A stretch of 64,000 nucleotides of DNA from positions 434,001 through 498,000 of the forward strand of contig NC_035924.1 of the NCBI RefSeq assembly GCF_000348985.1, given 5' to 3'. The notes beneath the pieces were generated by a model. It was not told where the DNA came from and did not search any database. It worked only from the letters and a program-made list of their open reading frames with translations. Of the stretch, positions 48,327-58,577 are shown one piece after another (position 1 is the stretch's first letter; each line of letters starts with the position of its first letter). Source of the stretch: Huiozyma naganishii CBS 8797. Lineage: Eukaryota > Ascomycota > Saccharomycetes > Saccharomycetales > Saccharomycetaceae. The position numbers and the translations under genes are program-made.

Positions 48327-49190
48327 ATGCAATTTAAAGAAACTCTGCTAGCTATTTCCTTAGCTTCGTCTGTCCTTGGTGCCTACGTGCCATCTGAGCC
48401 ATGGTCCACTTTGACTCCAAGTGCTACCTACAAGAACGGTATCTCCTCTTATGTGTCGACGTTTGGTATTGCCGTTGAACCAATCTCCGGTGAGACGAGT
48501 TCTGCTTCTCAAGCTAAGAGAGATGTTATTTCTCAGATCACTGATGGTCAGATCCAAGCCACTACGAGTACAAAAAACGCAGTTTCCAAGAAGCCCAAAA
48601 CTTCTGCTGCGGCCCCAGTCTCTCAAATAACGGACGGCCAAATCCAAGCCACCACTAAAACGAAAAATACAGTTCAAGCAGCTGCTTCTCAAATAACGGA
48701 TGGTCAAGTCCAAGCCACCACGCAAGCTAAGACTACCGCTGCCGCTGCATCTCAAATAACGGATGGTCAAGTTCAAGCCACCACCAAAACTACTACTGGT
48801 GCTTCTCAAGTAAACGACGGCCAAGTTCAAGCCACTGCAACTACTTCAGCCGAATCCACCACTAGTCCTTCTGACCCAGTGGACTCTGTTTCCTGTAAGA
48901 CTTCTGGTACTTTGGAACTTACTTTGAAGGACGGTGTTTTGACCGACAGTAAGGGCAGAATTGGTTCCATCGTTTCCAACAGACAATTCCAATTTGACGG
49001 TCCACCACCACAAGCCGGCGCTATCTACGCTGCGGGTTGGTCGATCACTGGTGAAGGTAACCTGGCTCTAGGTGATCAAGATGTCTTCTACCAATGTTTG
49101 TCCGGTAACTTCTACAACCTGTACGACCAAAGCATCGGTACTCAATGTAACAAGGTTTATTTAACCGTCATTGACTTGGTTGACTGTTAG
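48327..49190 (+). CDS. HSP150: Hsp150/Pir2-type PIR cell-wall protein
   Basis: Secreted, O-mannosylated wall protein attached to beta-1,3-glucan through alkali-labile esters. 287 aa from the ATG at 48327 ([18 protein letters not shown], a signal peptide); the longer frame starts at TTG. The mature start [11 protein letters not shown] is followed by a propeptide ending at the Kex2 site AKR/D. Five PIR repeats ([12 protein letters not shown] type) follow, then a linker and the PIR C-terminal four-Cys domain ([30 protein letters not shown], ending LVDC). Position equals YJL159W. S. cerevisiae HSP150 is shorter of spacer but has more repeats. A TATA box lies 126 bp upstream. Confidence 0.95.
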   Translation: MQFKETLLAISLASSVLGAYVPSEPWSTLTPSATYKNGISSYVSTFGIAVEPISGETSSASQAKRDVISQITDGQIQATTSTKNAVSKKPKTSAAAPVSQITDGQIQATTKTKNTVQAAASQITDGQVQATTQAKTTAAAASQITDGQVQATTKTTTGASQVNDGQVQATATTSAESTTSPSDPVDSVSCKTSGTLELTLKDGVLTDSKGRIGSIVSNRQFQFDGPPPQAGAIYAAGWSITGEGNLALGDQDVFYQCLSGNFYNLYDQSIGTQCNKVYLTVIDLVDC

Positions 49191-49607
49191 GTATAAGTGA
49201 CCACGGTTAATACTACCGCTCTACAAATATTCTAAAAAGCGAAAGCCATTTGAGGGAACATTTTGAATCCTCGCTGCATCATCTACACAACTCCTATATA
49301 AAAAGATAAAATACGATTCTACTCTATATATTAAACTTGTTTTTTGTTTTTCCGGAATCATAATGATACGAATACGAAAGTTCACACTGTGTCCACGCAA
49401 ACGCATGAGTTAAACAAATATAATATATTATGGATATCGTAAGCTTATTTATTTATATCTATTTATTTAGAAGGATGATTGATCCTTCAAAAATAATATC
49501 CCGAAACTAAAGCTTACAGTTTCGGATTAACGTGCAGTTAACAAAAACAAATTGGATAGAATTAGAAAGAGGAATTTAATTTCCTCGACAATTCACAATC
49601 GTATTGC
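49191..49607. other. HSP150 / CIS3 convergent 3' region
   Basis: 417 bp, AT-rich, between two gene ends, with TTTATTTATAT-type tracts typical of yeast 3' ends. Nothing else seen. Confidence 0.55.
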
Positions 49608-50261
49608 TTAACAGTTGACCAAACCAACGATCTCCAAGTGGATTGGAGAACACTGTTCAGCGATCTTCTGGTCGTACAAGTTGTAGAAGTTACCGGACAA
49701 ACATTGGTAGAAGACATCTTGGTCACCTAGAGCCAGGTTACCTTCACCGGTGATACCCCAGCCAGCAGCGTATAGGGCACCAGCTTGTGGGGTTGGACCA
49801 TCGAATTGGAATTGTCTGTTGGAGACAATGGAACCGATTCTGCCCTTAGCGTCGGTCAAAAGACCGTCCTTCAAGGTCAATTGTAGAGTACCAGAGTTGG
49901 TACAAGATTGTTCCTTGATGACAACGGATGGAGCGGCGGCACAAGAAGATTGAGTCTTGGTGGAAGAGGAGGTGGTGGTGGTACCGGTGGAGGTGGTTTT
50001 AGCCTTGGTGGTTGGGGCCAAAGTGGTGGTGGCAACAGCCTGGATTTGACCGTCGGTGATTTGAGAAATAACGTCTCTCTTGGCGTTACCGGAAGAGATT
50101 GGTTGAACAGCAATACCGAAGGATTGAGTGTAGGCAGTGGCGGCACAACCGTGAGTGGCAGTTGGAGTCAAAGTAGAGTATGGCTCACCGGCGGTGTAGC
50201 TGGCAGCGGAAACGGCAGTGGCGGTGGCCAAAGCAGCTAGAGAAGCGGACTTGAATTGCAT
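49608..50261 (-). CDS. CIS3: Cis3/Pir4-type PIR cell-wall protein
   Basis: 217 aa from the ATG at 50261 ([19 protein letters not shown], a signal peptide), against 227 in S. cerevisiae Cis3 (YJL158C). The longer open frame upstream is not supported. A propeptide ends in NAKR/D (Kex2 site). A single PIR repeat ([14 protein letters not shown]) follows, as in Cis3/Pir4, then a Thr/Ser-rich linker and the C-terminal four-Cys domain ([43 protein letters not shown], ending LVNC). Codon bias is very strong, so it is probably the most abundant of the trio. A TATATAAG box lies at 50415-50422. Confidence 0.95.
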   Translation of the reverse strand: MQFKSASLAALATATAVSAASYTAGEPYSTLTPTATHGCAATAYTQSFGIAVQPISSGNAKRDVISQITDGQIQAVATTTLAPTTKAKTTSTGTTTTSSSTKTQSSCAAAPSVVIKEQSCTNSGTLQLTLKDGLLTDAKGRIGSIVSNRQFQFDGPTPQAGALYAAGWGITGEGNLALGDQDVFYQCLSGNFYNLYDQKIAEQCSPIHLEIVGLVNC

Positions 50262-51550
50262 TGTAGATTTTATTTTGATTAAGCGAATGGAATGAATAAG
50301 ACCTAAAGCTATATTAGATTTCTTAATGGTTGTCTGTAACAAGAAGGACAACTGAAACGAAAAAAAAAAATACCGGGAAGCAGGAAGAGAAAATCGGTAC
50401 CAGTATGCTTAACTCTTATATATCTGAGCTCTACTTACTCCTTTTCAAAAACCAATAGCTCCTCTGTTGACGTTTTCACAGCGGATCTGTTGACCAACAT
50501 CGTTGCCCCACGCCCCTCTTCATGAAAAATTTTTCGTGTGGACTTTGTTTAGGATTCTCTACATACGGACCTCTAAAAACATCCCTTTTCGGAAAGACCT
50601 GTTTCCCTCTTCCAAATTCCAGAGTTTTGCAGAGAAGCAGCCGTACGCCTAGTACGAGAGAGACTATTACGAATGAGTTAATATCATGTACTAAAAGGGT
50701 TAAACGGTTTCCCTTCCGGGCGCACTCTGGCGCCGAATGCGTCTCTGTGCGTGTCCGGATCCGGCAAATCGACTCTGTACAAACAGTTGCTTTTTTTGAA
50801 CGCACAGCCCACCTTCTCCCAGAAAACTACGCAGGACAAGAGGAAGGGGCGGGTGTGCCAAAAAAAGAAAGAAAAAAACCGCTCGCATTTAAACCCTCTT
50901 CGTCACTAGTGATATTTTGATTTCCATTTTTTCACGTAGTGTGGGGCGGGAATAAAGGCGTGTTTTTTGTTTGTTTTGTCATTCAGAAACCGCTCGTTCT
51001 TTAGGGCATTCTGTGCGCGTGTCCGTGTCATTCTGAGAGGTCTGGAATCGGTTAAGCGGATTCTATTTTGGGGGCGGGGCGGCCATAATGTCCCTAAGAC
51101 ATTTTTATTTTGGGACGACTTTCTTACAAGTTTTTGTATATGTTTTTGAGTTGGTCACAGGGTAAGAAGCGGGGCAGCGACGTTGCCTAATGAGGAACTT
51201 CCAGATACTCAAACACGGGATTACTGAGAAGGGTCCATTTTAGTTTCGCGTCGATTGAATAGCGCAACCACGCGTTGGAACGGCTTTGAGTATTTTTAGA
51301 TTCCTAATTATACATTGGCCAGTGTTCTAAGGGCTCGTTGTGCCATATTTTCAACGCCATTCGAGAACTATTCGGTATGACATGATATTTATAAAGTTAT
51401 ACTAGACGAATGATGTTGTTCTTTTGTTTTATGTTTTAACGCCATTTAATGAATTATACCGGTGACATGACGTTGTATTATTTAACATGGCGCGTGACAC
51501 CTCTCATTTCGCTTTTGATTTGGTTGCGTACCACCAAGCTAATTTTACGC
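50262..51550. other. CIS3 promoter / FAR1 3' region
   Basis: 1.29 kb. It holds a TATA box for CIS3 (50415-50422), T-rich tracts, and GC-box-like G runs at about 50941-50950 and 51069-51080 (GGGGGCGGGGCGG). Small open frames inside have no coding character. The FAR1 stop marks the right edge. Confidence 0.6.
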
Positions 51551-53980
51551 CTATGTCTTGTTAAACGATAACTTAACACGTTCCTCGTGTCTCAATTTTG
51601 TTTTCACGTCCAACCATTTCACCGTGCATTCACCAAATTCATTACTCAGCAGATTTCTGTATTCTTTCACTTTGCATTTTTTCACTAAGCGGGGGTTCAT
51701 GCTACCCATCTTAATATCAATGTCATTAATCCGAACGATCAGTTCTTTGACAGTTTTCTGACGCAGGTTGTCTATTTTATGAGAAATGGAAGCACTGCCC
51801 TTCCAGAGTCCGATCTTTTCAAGCTCAAACTCATGACGATCGAATAAAACGTCCAAGATCTTCCCAGGCATGTTGATATTGGTCCGTTCGATAGTCTGGT
51901 CGGTATCTTCTGTTCCCTTCAAGACAATAATTTGGTTTAGGTAAGTCTCTGTCTGTGTGTCCCCTATATTGACACTAGAGGCAAGCTTGTAGCAAGTCTC
52001 CAAAGCTACTGACATTTCCTCCTCCTCACTCCCAAAAATAGAATCGCCAGTGGTATTCAATCCGTCGATAAAATCATTCCATCCGTCCCACTGTTTGTTA
52101 ACCATACCGACGAATGTACCATTGCGACCAAAAGTCCCATCACCCTTCTTCCCTGTAAGTACCAATCCAAATAAATCATCTTTGTTTAAGCTGCTCACAA
52201 CTTCCTTTAATTGAGCTACTAGTGTATCCTTGTAATTTTCTTTCGAGTCACCGGAACCGAACGAGCTGACACTAACACAGACAATCAAACGGAGAAAGAT
52301 TCGCTTGTCCCACCATCGTATTTCCTCATTGGCGGGACTTTTATCTCTAGTCCAGTCAAGGAACATATCACACATTTTGGAGGATAAGACGGACAGTGCA
52401 GTATCTGTCATCTGCATCATAGAAGGAATTTCCTGGGTATAGGTAAGATAATACTTCCATTTCTCTGTCAAAAATTTGGAGTTGGAGCTTAGTGTCCTCG
52501 TGAACTGCAAGTATATTTCCGGTACTATGGTGCTCTTTAGGTCGAGCAATAACTTTTCCTCGTTGATGGTTACAGCATTGGAGATTTGATTAATCGGGAT
52601 CTTGCCTATGATTTTGCAGTTGTCGTCATCGTATATGATCAGAACATCCTGGAAGTAGTACAATAGGACATTTTTCTCCCATTCCTCACCGTTGGTGGAG
52701 TAATTTACAAAATCGAACATCAACAATTGAGCAGCGGTGGCCGTAACATCAAATTTTTCCCTGACCTCACCCATGATCAAGCGTCGAAGTTCTTCCTCCT
52801 GATTGCCGTCATTGGCTTGTTGCAACCGACTCAGTAGATTGTGAACTACTTGGGCACCAGGGAACTTCAAGGATATTTGTGGTTCGTGGTCGGTAGTGTC
52901 TAAAGAATATTCAACCTGTGGTGCATTGGTATCCTCATCTTCATCTGAGTCGTCGATATCACTCGCAATACTAGTATATGTGAAAATAGGGGAAAAGCTA
53001 CCACCCGTTCTTAAATCAGTTATTGTTTCGCTATCTGATTTCGTGAGCGCATTAAACCCGTCACACGTAATGTCAGCCGTCTTGATTGTTTGATCGATCG
53101 GTGTAAAGCTTGTGGCCAGAAATTCAGAACCTTTATGAATTATTTGTTCCAAATATTGTTCGCTACTTGTCTTCCCGTAATTTTGATTATTGCTCAAGAC
53201 ATTCGACATGAGCAATTCGGTGCTATCATCGTCCACAGGCTCCGAAGACTTATTACAAGATCTACAATTCGGAATTTTGGCGTGATGGTACGCCTCCTCG
53301 AAAACAATGAGGTAGCAGTTAAAATGTGCTACATGGGAACACGTCAACTCTAAAGTTTTCTCACCTGAAAAGCTGTTACAAATCTGCTCGTCACAGATAG
53401 AACACGTTTCACCAACATGTTTCTTATAGTTTGAGCTATTGCTTCGTAACTTTCTGATGTTTTGAGAAAGGTTTTTCATATGAAGCGGAGAAGCCTCTTC
53501 TAAGTAACCTCTTCTTTTGCTTTCAAATCTGCTTGTATCTTTCTTAATAATTACAGGGGATTGGAGAGCATTCTTTAATTTAGTGGGTCCTTTCTTGTCC
53601 TTTGATGAAGGGAATAGTGTTATAGGAGATGCTAAAAGTGTTGCTTTGGAAGACTGGGAAGAATGGGAAGTAGAGGTTGTCTTGCGGCTTAATTCGCCTC
53701 TTTTGGTGGAAGGTGGGGGTGATAAAATACCAGATAGGTTCAATGGTTCAGGAGTATTAGTCCTTTTTGACATTCTTAAAGTTTTATTCGACCTAAAGCT
53801 CCCACTTGTGCTTATTTTTACATTTTGGCTGGATATCTCATTTGCCGGCTTTTTGAAGACGCTATTCGATAGTCCTTTTAGAAATTTGGATGCAGTCCTC
53901 GATCCACTTTCGCGTTCTATAGTAGGAGGTGTATGTACTCTCTTTTCGTAGCTACCTCTGGTTGGGGTAGAAAAAGGCAT
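51551..53980 (-). CDS. FAR1: Far1, pheromone-induced Cdk inhibitor and polarity scaffold
   Basis: Arrests the cycle in G1 by inhibiting Cln-Cdc28 and links Gbeta-gamma to Cdc24/Cdc42 for mating projection growth. 809 aa from the ATG at 53980 (MPFSTPTRGSYEKRVHTPP), against 830 in S. cerevisiae (YJL157C); the upstream frame begins at TTG. N-terminal features: TPTRGSYEK with TP sites, and LKGLSNSVFKKP, resembling the membrane-binding amphipathic helix of Far1. The RING-H2 domain spans about 188-240 (CSICDEQIC, CSHVAHFNC, CRSC). A PH-like domain lies near 405-510 (LLYYFQDVLIIYDDDNCKI), and the C-terminal third matches the Far1 VWA-like region (GTFVGMVNKQWDGWNDFIDG). A pheromone response element lies upstream. 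Confidence 0.95.
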   Translation of the reverse strand: MPFSTPTRGSYEKRVHTPPTIERESGSRTASKFLKGLSNSVFKKPANEISSQNVKISTSGSFRSNKTLRMSKRTNTPEPLNLSGILSPPPSTKRGELSRKTTSTSHSSQSSKATLLASPITLFPSSKDKKGPTKLKNALQSPVIIKKDTSRFESKRRGYLEEASPLHMKNLSQNIRKLRSNSSNYKKHVGETCSICDEQICNSFSGEKTLELTCSHVAHFNCYLIVFEEAYHHAKIPNCRSCNKSSEPVDDDSTELLMSNVLSNNQNYGKTSSEQYLEQIIHKGSEFLATSFTPIDQTIKTADITCDGFNALTKSDSETITDLRTGGSFSPIFTYTSIASDIDDSDEDEDTNAPQVEYSLDTTDHEPQISLKFPGAQVVHNLLSRLQQANDGNQEEELRRLIMGEVREKFDVTATAAQLLMFDFVNYSTNGEEWEKNVLLYYFQDVLIIYDDDNCKIIGKIPINQISNAVTINEEKLLLDLKSTIVPEIYLQFTRTLSSNSKFLTEKWKYYLTYTQEIPSMMQMTDTALSVLSSKMCDMFLDWTRDKSPANEEIRWWDKRIFLRLIVCVSVSSFGSGDSKENYKDTLVAQLKEVVSSLNKDDLFGLVLTGKKGDGTFGRNGTFVGMVNKQWDGWNDFIDGLNTTGDSIFGSEEEEMSVALETCYKLASSVNIGDTQTETYLNQIIVLKGTEDTDQTIERTNINMPGKILDVLFDRHEFELEKIGLWKGSASISHKIDNLRQKTVKELIVRINDIDIKMGSMNPRLVKKCKVKEYRNLLSNEFGECTVKWLDVKTKLRHEERVKLSFNKT

Positions 53981-54412
53981 CTCAGTGGTTTGCTTCAAAG
54001 GAAGGGAAAGGGTTATCCTCGACTGCTACTAGTACTGCAGGAGTTTTGGCCAACAAAATACTTCTCAAGGGTTGATCGCTGCATAAATGCGTAATAATAT
54101 ATATACTTGTAGTGTTTTAAGGCATGCAAAAAAACTGTTGCACTTTCGGATACTCGATGCTAAATTGCTGGGTTATGAAAGCAGTTTCTATCCCAAAACG
54201 AAAATATGACTTTTGCCTGGTAAAGAAGGTGCCCAAAACTCTCTTGTGTGGCTATTACATGCTAGAATTGAGCGCAGACCAGCAACTTCATCTCTCCTGC
54301 CTGGTCTCCCAGATGAAACAAAAAATAAGTGCGATTTTTTTTTGAGGTTCGCTTACCGCTTTTGGAACTGTTATTACTCGAAAATATTAAGTTCGGATCT
54401 GTAATGACGGTT
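53981..54412. other. FAR1 promoter / SSY5 3' region
   Basis: 432 bp containing a perfect pheromone response element and no gene. Confidence 0.6.
54313..54320 (+). promoter_or_regulatory. Pheromone response element ATGAAACA upstream of FAR1
   Basis: An exact match to the Ste12 site (PRE), 333 bp upstream of the FAR1 ATG. FAR1 is a classical Ste12 target in S. cerevisiae. Only one perfect copy was found by eye. Confidence 0.55.
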
Positions 54413-56518
54413 TTAATCCAGTTCGGGTTCAATATCCCAATGAACTCCCGTGACATCATGCAATCGTTCCAAAATGTCGTCTATCGGAGTGAAGAGGCCA
54501 AATTGTTGATTCGCACCGTCGTACGAGTGTAGCATTCCAACTACACCAAGCCCCAACTGATCTTCTGACTTGGCAAGGATCCAGGATCCTGAGTCACCAG
54601 CTGCAGCGAAGAGAGGAGACGGCGATGCTACAACGAACTCGCTTGACTGTAGTTTCCCGTCCGCCCAATAAACGAGCCTTGTGCCGTTGACTTGACCAGA
54701 AGTGTAGTTACTGGACGCACCTATTTTGAACACTTTCAAGCCTGCTTTTATCTTCATGATTTTCTTCTTAACATAGTTGTTTTGAAACCTTAGGGTAGGA
54801 TCGCTGATGAATTTCGCGTTGTTACCGATATGGTTTTCACACTTGTATGTTGGATTAACTTTTATGATGGAAATATCCGAGAGTTTCTGGTTCACCATTG
54901 ATCTTTCCCCCCATACGATCTGGCCAAATTTGTTTTCTTTGTGCCATTTAAGTTGTTCTTTAATTTTCTGAGCTTCTTTCACAAAAGCCATTCTCTCTTG
55001 TGAGTTTTCAGGGTATTTCTTAGACTCCTTCAGGATTGTAGCTAAATAAGCCTTCTGTAGTACGCTTGAAGGTACACTTACATCTTGATAATCTTGCGAT
55101 TCTGTCAATAAGACGTGTGCGCTTGTAATGGCAAACGATGCTCCAGAAAATGCAGAAAATTTAGAAGTTTTATCAATCTGAGGGAACACATACCCTCCGA
55201 GGGTACCGGTCATCTGAGAGCTGTCCATAGTTGATATCGACATGGAGATAGGTGGGGATAAAGGGTTTTCAGCTATCCTGTATGGAGGGGAAAAGCCAGC
55301 TCCAAACGAGTCATTCAATGCTGTTTGACTCAGTTGGTCCCCATGTATACCTTCCTGAAATTTTGAGCTATTCAACGGTGACTGAACCTTCGCGCACGGT
55401 TTTATCGAATCCTTGGTCAAATACAGATGGACGTCTGGATACATGGAATACAGTACCTTTATCATTTCATAGTGTTCTTGCTGAAGATTAGGAATACCAA
55501 ACACTATACTCAAAACTGATGCTCTTTGACATAACCCTCTTCGTATTGGAGCAATGAATGCCCCAGTTTGGTCAGATATTATGCTCGAATCAGTTTTCAG
55601 TATTTCTTCCATAAGTTTTGTTAGTCTGCTTGTGTTTGGCAACGTATGGTTCTCGTCAATGCAGAAGTTCATTAGATATGGTAATGTGTTGGAGCCAGGT
55701 TCTCTTTCTGCCATGGGATCTATGTTCAACTTCTTCAAAAATTGAACGTACCTCTTCAGCAATATAGAACGAGAGTTGCTGAATCCGTCGGATACCAATA
55801 GGTTATCTAGGAAATGGAAGACTATTTTGGAGATATTTCGCAGGTTACTACTGTTTTCGGAGCTGATATTGGGAACTACAACAACTCTTCCAGACGACAA
55901 AAAATCCTTGAAGAATTCAATAGCCAAGATTATTGCCTTTGAGATGTTTAATACATTCTGGTGCACGTCATCCATTAATTCCATCAGATTTGTTTCTAGG
56001 TGAAATAGCTCTTGCTGGCAGGAGTTCGCAGCGCGTTCTGGTAAGCTGGAAGTTTCTCTTTCATGTGTACTTGTCATTGCTGCTCTCGCAGAGTTCTCTT
56101 TGGCAAAATCTGCCTTTGATTTCTCCTCTAAAACAGTGCTGAGAGTGCCAAATGGTTCAGAATTTGTTACTACACGTAAAGGTTTCCCCAGATCGTTATA
56201 CGTGTTTCCAAAAACTTTTTTCGAACTGCCAGACGCACTCCGTGCCCCCGACATGTTAGACGAGTTCTTACTAGACGCGTTTGCGGTTCTCCCCCTTGAG
56301 AATATGGATGAGGACTTGTCAGAAAACCTTGTTGACGCTGTGTCCTCCGGTATTTGGCCAGCGGGGTTGTTCACAACATTGGGACTATCGCCATCACCTT
56401 GCCCAAACCTGGAACTTGAGCCCTGTGATTCAGCGTCCGGTGTATCGGAGCTGCTCTGCACGTCCTGCTTATCCTTCCTCGATGTCCTCCTGCCTATATT
56501 GAAGAGTTTCCCAGCCAT
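54413..56518 (-). CDS. SSY5: Ssy5, endoprotease of the SPS amino-acid sensor
   Basis: Chymotrypsin-like serine protease that cleaves the latent transcription factors Stp1/Stp2 when Ssy1 senses external amino acids. 701 aa, against 699 in S. cerevisiae (YJL156C). A Ser-rich N-terminus and an inhibitory prodomain occupy about 1-380. The protease domain shows the triad: His in FAITSAHVLLTE (about 466), Asp in SDISIIKVNP (about 548) and Ser in AAGDSGSWILAK (about 641). These positions agree with the S. cerevisiae triad as I recall it. The prodomain stays bound after autoprocessing and is removed upon induction. Confidence 0.95.
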   Translation of the reverse strand: MAGKLFNIGRRTSRKDKQDVQSSSDTPDAESQGSSSRFGQGDGDSPNVVNNPAGQIPEDTASTRFSDKSSSIFSRGRTANASSKNSSNMSGARSASGSSKKVFGNTYNDLGKPLRVVTNSEPFGTLSTVLEEKSKADFAKENSARAAMTSTHERETSSLPERAANSCQQELFHLETNLMELMDDVHQNVLNISKAIILAIEFFKDFLSSGRVVVVPNISSENSSNLRNISKIVFHFLDNLLVSDGFSNSRSILLKRYVQFLKKLNIDPMAEREPGSNTLPYLMNFCIDENHTLPNTSRLTKLMEEILKTDSSIISDQTGAFIAPIRRGLCQRASVLSIVFGIPNLQQEHYEMIKVLYSMYPDVHLYLTKDSIKPCAKVQSPLNSSKFQEGIHGDQLSQTALNDSFGAGFSPPYRIAENPLSPPISMSISTMDSSQMTGTLGGYVFPQIDKTSKFSAFSGASFAITSAHVLLTESQDYQDVSVPSSVLQKAYLATILKESKKYPENSQERMAFVKEAQKIKEQLKWHKENKFGQIVWGERSMVNQKLSDISIIKVNPTYKCENHIGNNAKFISDPTLRFQNNYVKKKIMKIKAGLKVFKIGASSNYTSGQVNGTRLVYWADGKLQSSEFVVASPSPLFAAAGDSGSWILAKSEDQLGLGVVGMLHSYDGANQQFGLFTPIDDILERLHDVTGVHWDIEPELD

Positions 56519-56890
56519 TTCCTCTACTTACTCAAAAAAAAATGGCAATGCGGTGTATATACTCAGTAGTATGAGAATCGTATGTCCGCAGTACCTCCTG
56601 TGGCAAAGTATGTATAGTATATTGTCAACGTCGATAAGTTGTGCCTCTTGATGTAGAACAATATCGATGATTAACGGTAATCCGTAAAAACCAATTTTTT
56701 TCTTCAACTTCCATTTTTTTCTTTGTTCAGTTATCGCAACTGTAATGCAAACAGGTTATAGCTAAAGATAAAAAGAGAGTAGTTCGTACAAAGTCGTAAA
56801 TAAGAATGAGAAAGATATAGAGGGTTTAAGATGGAAACGAGAACAGCCGACTTTGCTCTACTTTGTTTGTTCTCGTTCTCCCTGCCAGGT
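56519..56890. other. SSY5 promoter / FBP26 3' region
   Basis: 372 bp, AT-rich, with T tracts. Nothing distinct identified. Confidence 0.5.
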
Positions 56891-58273
56891 TCATGCACGT
56901 TCTGGTGTTTTGAAAATAATATTTGAGCTACTGTTAGGATCAGCTATTTCTCCGATAGAACTTGTCCCCTTCTTCTTGTACGTGCTCACGGCAGGGATAT
57001 TGGCCTTGATTCTGGTCACTATCGTGCCGTAGGGTCTCGTTTCCAATTGGATCAATGTGTGTAGAGGGATAGACATCCATGGAGATTCCTCCTGTGGAAC
57101 ATTCATGAAGTACGCGTATATGCACCGGAGTACAGCTTGGTGGGTGATAATGAGGACATGCTCTTGTCTTTCCATCTCCATTATGATGGGTTCCAATCTG
57201 ATGACTACATCTCTGTACGATTCGCCGCCCCTGTATCTGTACTCGTACTTATCGTCATCACGCGCTTTAAAATCCTCCGGGTACTGTTCCTCGATCTCTT
57301 CGTACGTCATCCCGTCGCAAAGTCCAGCGTCTAGCTCATCGAGCGCCTTCCATTTTTTTTTTGGGTACGGTAAGAACTGTGCAGTCTCTTGCGTTCTGAT
57401 CAAAGTAGACGTCCACACTGTCAAGTGCTCTTTACTCTCTCCCGAGATGGTGTCCGCCACGATCGACTTTAATTTCCTTGCATACTGTAGCCCTCTCTCC
57501 GACAGGGACGAATCTCCGCCGATTTTCTTTTCAACGTTGTACAGGGACTCGCCGTGTCTCGATAACCAAATGTATTTCGGTTTCGCCTGCAAATTTATCA
57601 CGTAGAACACGATTCTGCGTTGCAAGTAAGTCCTAATCTTGTTGATGACGACGGCCTCGCTGATGTTGATTAACTTCACGAAAGTCAAATCTGCGTCATT
57701 ATTTTGGTCGAGCGTCTCGTAGACACGCTCATAGTTGTCAATCCTATTCTTGAAATCCTCCGTTGCCCTAGCAACCTCCATCCCCGTGTAGTCCGGGGAC
57801 GACTTCACCGTATCCTCGATGTTTTTCTCTATGACATCGGAGATATCGCACCAGTTCTCGACAAACATGGTGACGAACCCTTTCTCCCTGCACAATTCCA
57901 ACACCGTGCTCCTCCTCTCCCTCGTGCTGTTCGTGGCATCCAGGATAGCCACCCTGCCCAGATCCCTCTCCCAGTTGGAATCATCCACGGGCTGGTCAAA
58001 CCACTCGACCATGCTGTTGAATGCCAATTTGAGCGCCTCCTCTCTTATCTTGAACAGTTCGTCGTTTTCAAAATCGAAGAACTCGTGGTCCGGCTTCTCA
58101 AACCCGAGTTTCCTCCGGTAGTGCCCTACGTTGAAGATCTCGCAGCGAACGGACATCCACTTCAAGTACCGCATTATCTTCTGCGAGACGTAGGACTTGC
58201 CCCTAGCGGGCAAGCCGACCATGACAATCACGATCTTGAGGTCGTTCTCGTTCGAAATAGCCGTGAAGGGCAT
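56891..58273 (-). CDS. FBP26: Fructose-2,6-bisphosphatase (PFK2/FBPase2 family)
   Basis: Degrades fructose-2,6-bisphosphate, the activator of phosphofructokinase. 460 aa from the ATG at 58273 (MPFTAISNENDLKIV), against 452 in S. cerevisiae (YJL155C); the open frame beyond it has no ATG. The N-terminal kinase-like domain keeps its P-loop (MVGLPARGKSYVSQKI). The C-terminal phosphatase domain has the histidine-phosphatase signature WLSRHGESLYN with the phospho-His, then the catalytic Glu region DELDAGLCDGMTYEEIE and the second His in IITHQAVLRC. S. cerevisiae Fbp26 is a phosphatase with negligible kinase activity. VPS35 (YJL154C), expected between FBP26 and INO1, is absent. Confidence 0.96.
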   Translation of the reverse strand: MPFTAISNENDLKIVIVMVGLPARGKSYVSQKIMRYLKWMSVRCEIFNVGHYRRKLGFEKPDHEFFDFENDELFKIREEALKLAFNSMVEWFDQPVDDSNWERDLGRVAILDATNSTRERRSTVLELCREKGFVTMFVENWCDISDVIEKNIEDTVKSSPDYTGMEVARATEDFKNRIDNYERVYETLDQNNDADLTFVKLINISEAVVINKIRTYLQRRIVFYVINLQAKPKYIWLSRHGESLYNVEKKIGGDSSLSERGLQYARKLKSIVADTISGESKEHLTVWTSTLIRTQETAQFLPYPKKKWKALDELDAGLCDGMTYEEIEEQYPEDFKARDDDKYEYRYRGGESYRDVVIRLEPIIMEMERQEHVLIITHQAVLRCIYAYFMNVPQEESPWMSIPLHTLIQLETRPYGTIVTRIKANIPAVSTYKKKGTSSIGEIADPNSSSNIIFKTPERA

Positions 58274-58577
58274 TGCTGTGGTTATGTTTGGAGGTGGGAA
58301 CGCGAACGGCAAGATAGATCCGAGGGTCAATTATCTCTTAGATAAACAGGGTCTCCTTTTATACTTTCCCCTTTTATCGTCTTCTGCGCCGTTCGTTCTT
58401 TGCATCGCCAAGAAAAAATAACACTTCAAAATTCCGTTGATCCGTCGATTTTGAAGTAAACAAACCCGGTACAAAGAGTTAAAAGAGCGACTCTTGTGTC
58501 ACTGAACATTTCCATTTAGGTGTTTCGTGTGTCTATATGTGCGCTATGTATACCGTACAATCAATTAAGACTCTAGT
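58274..58577. other. FBP26 promoter / INO1 3' region, VPS35 absent
   Basis: 304 bp; far too short for the 2.8-kb VPS35 found here in S. cerevisiae. No site identified. Confidence 0.65.
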
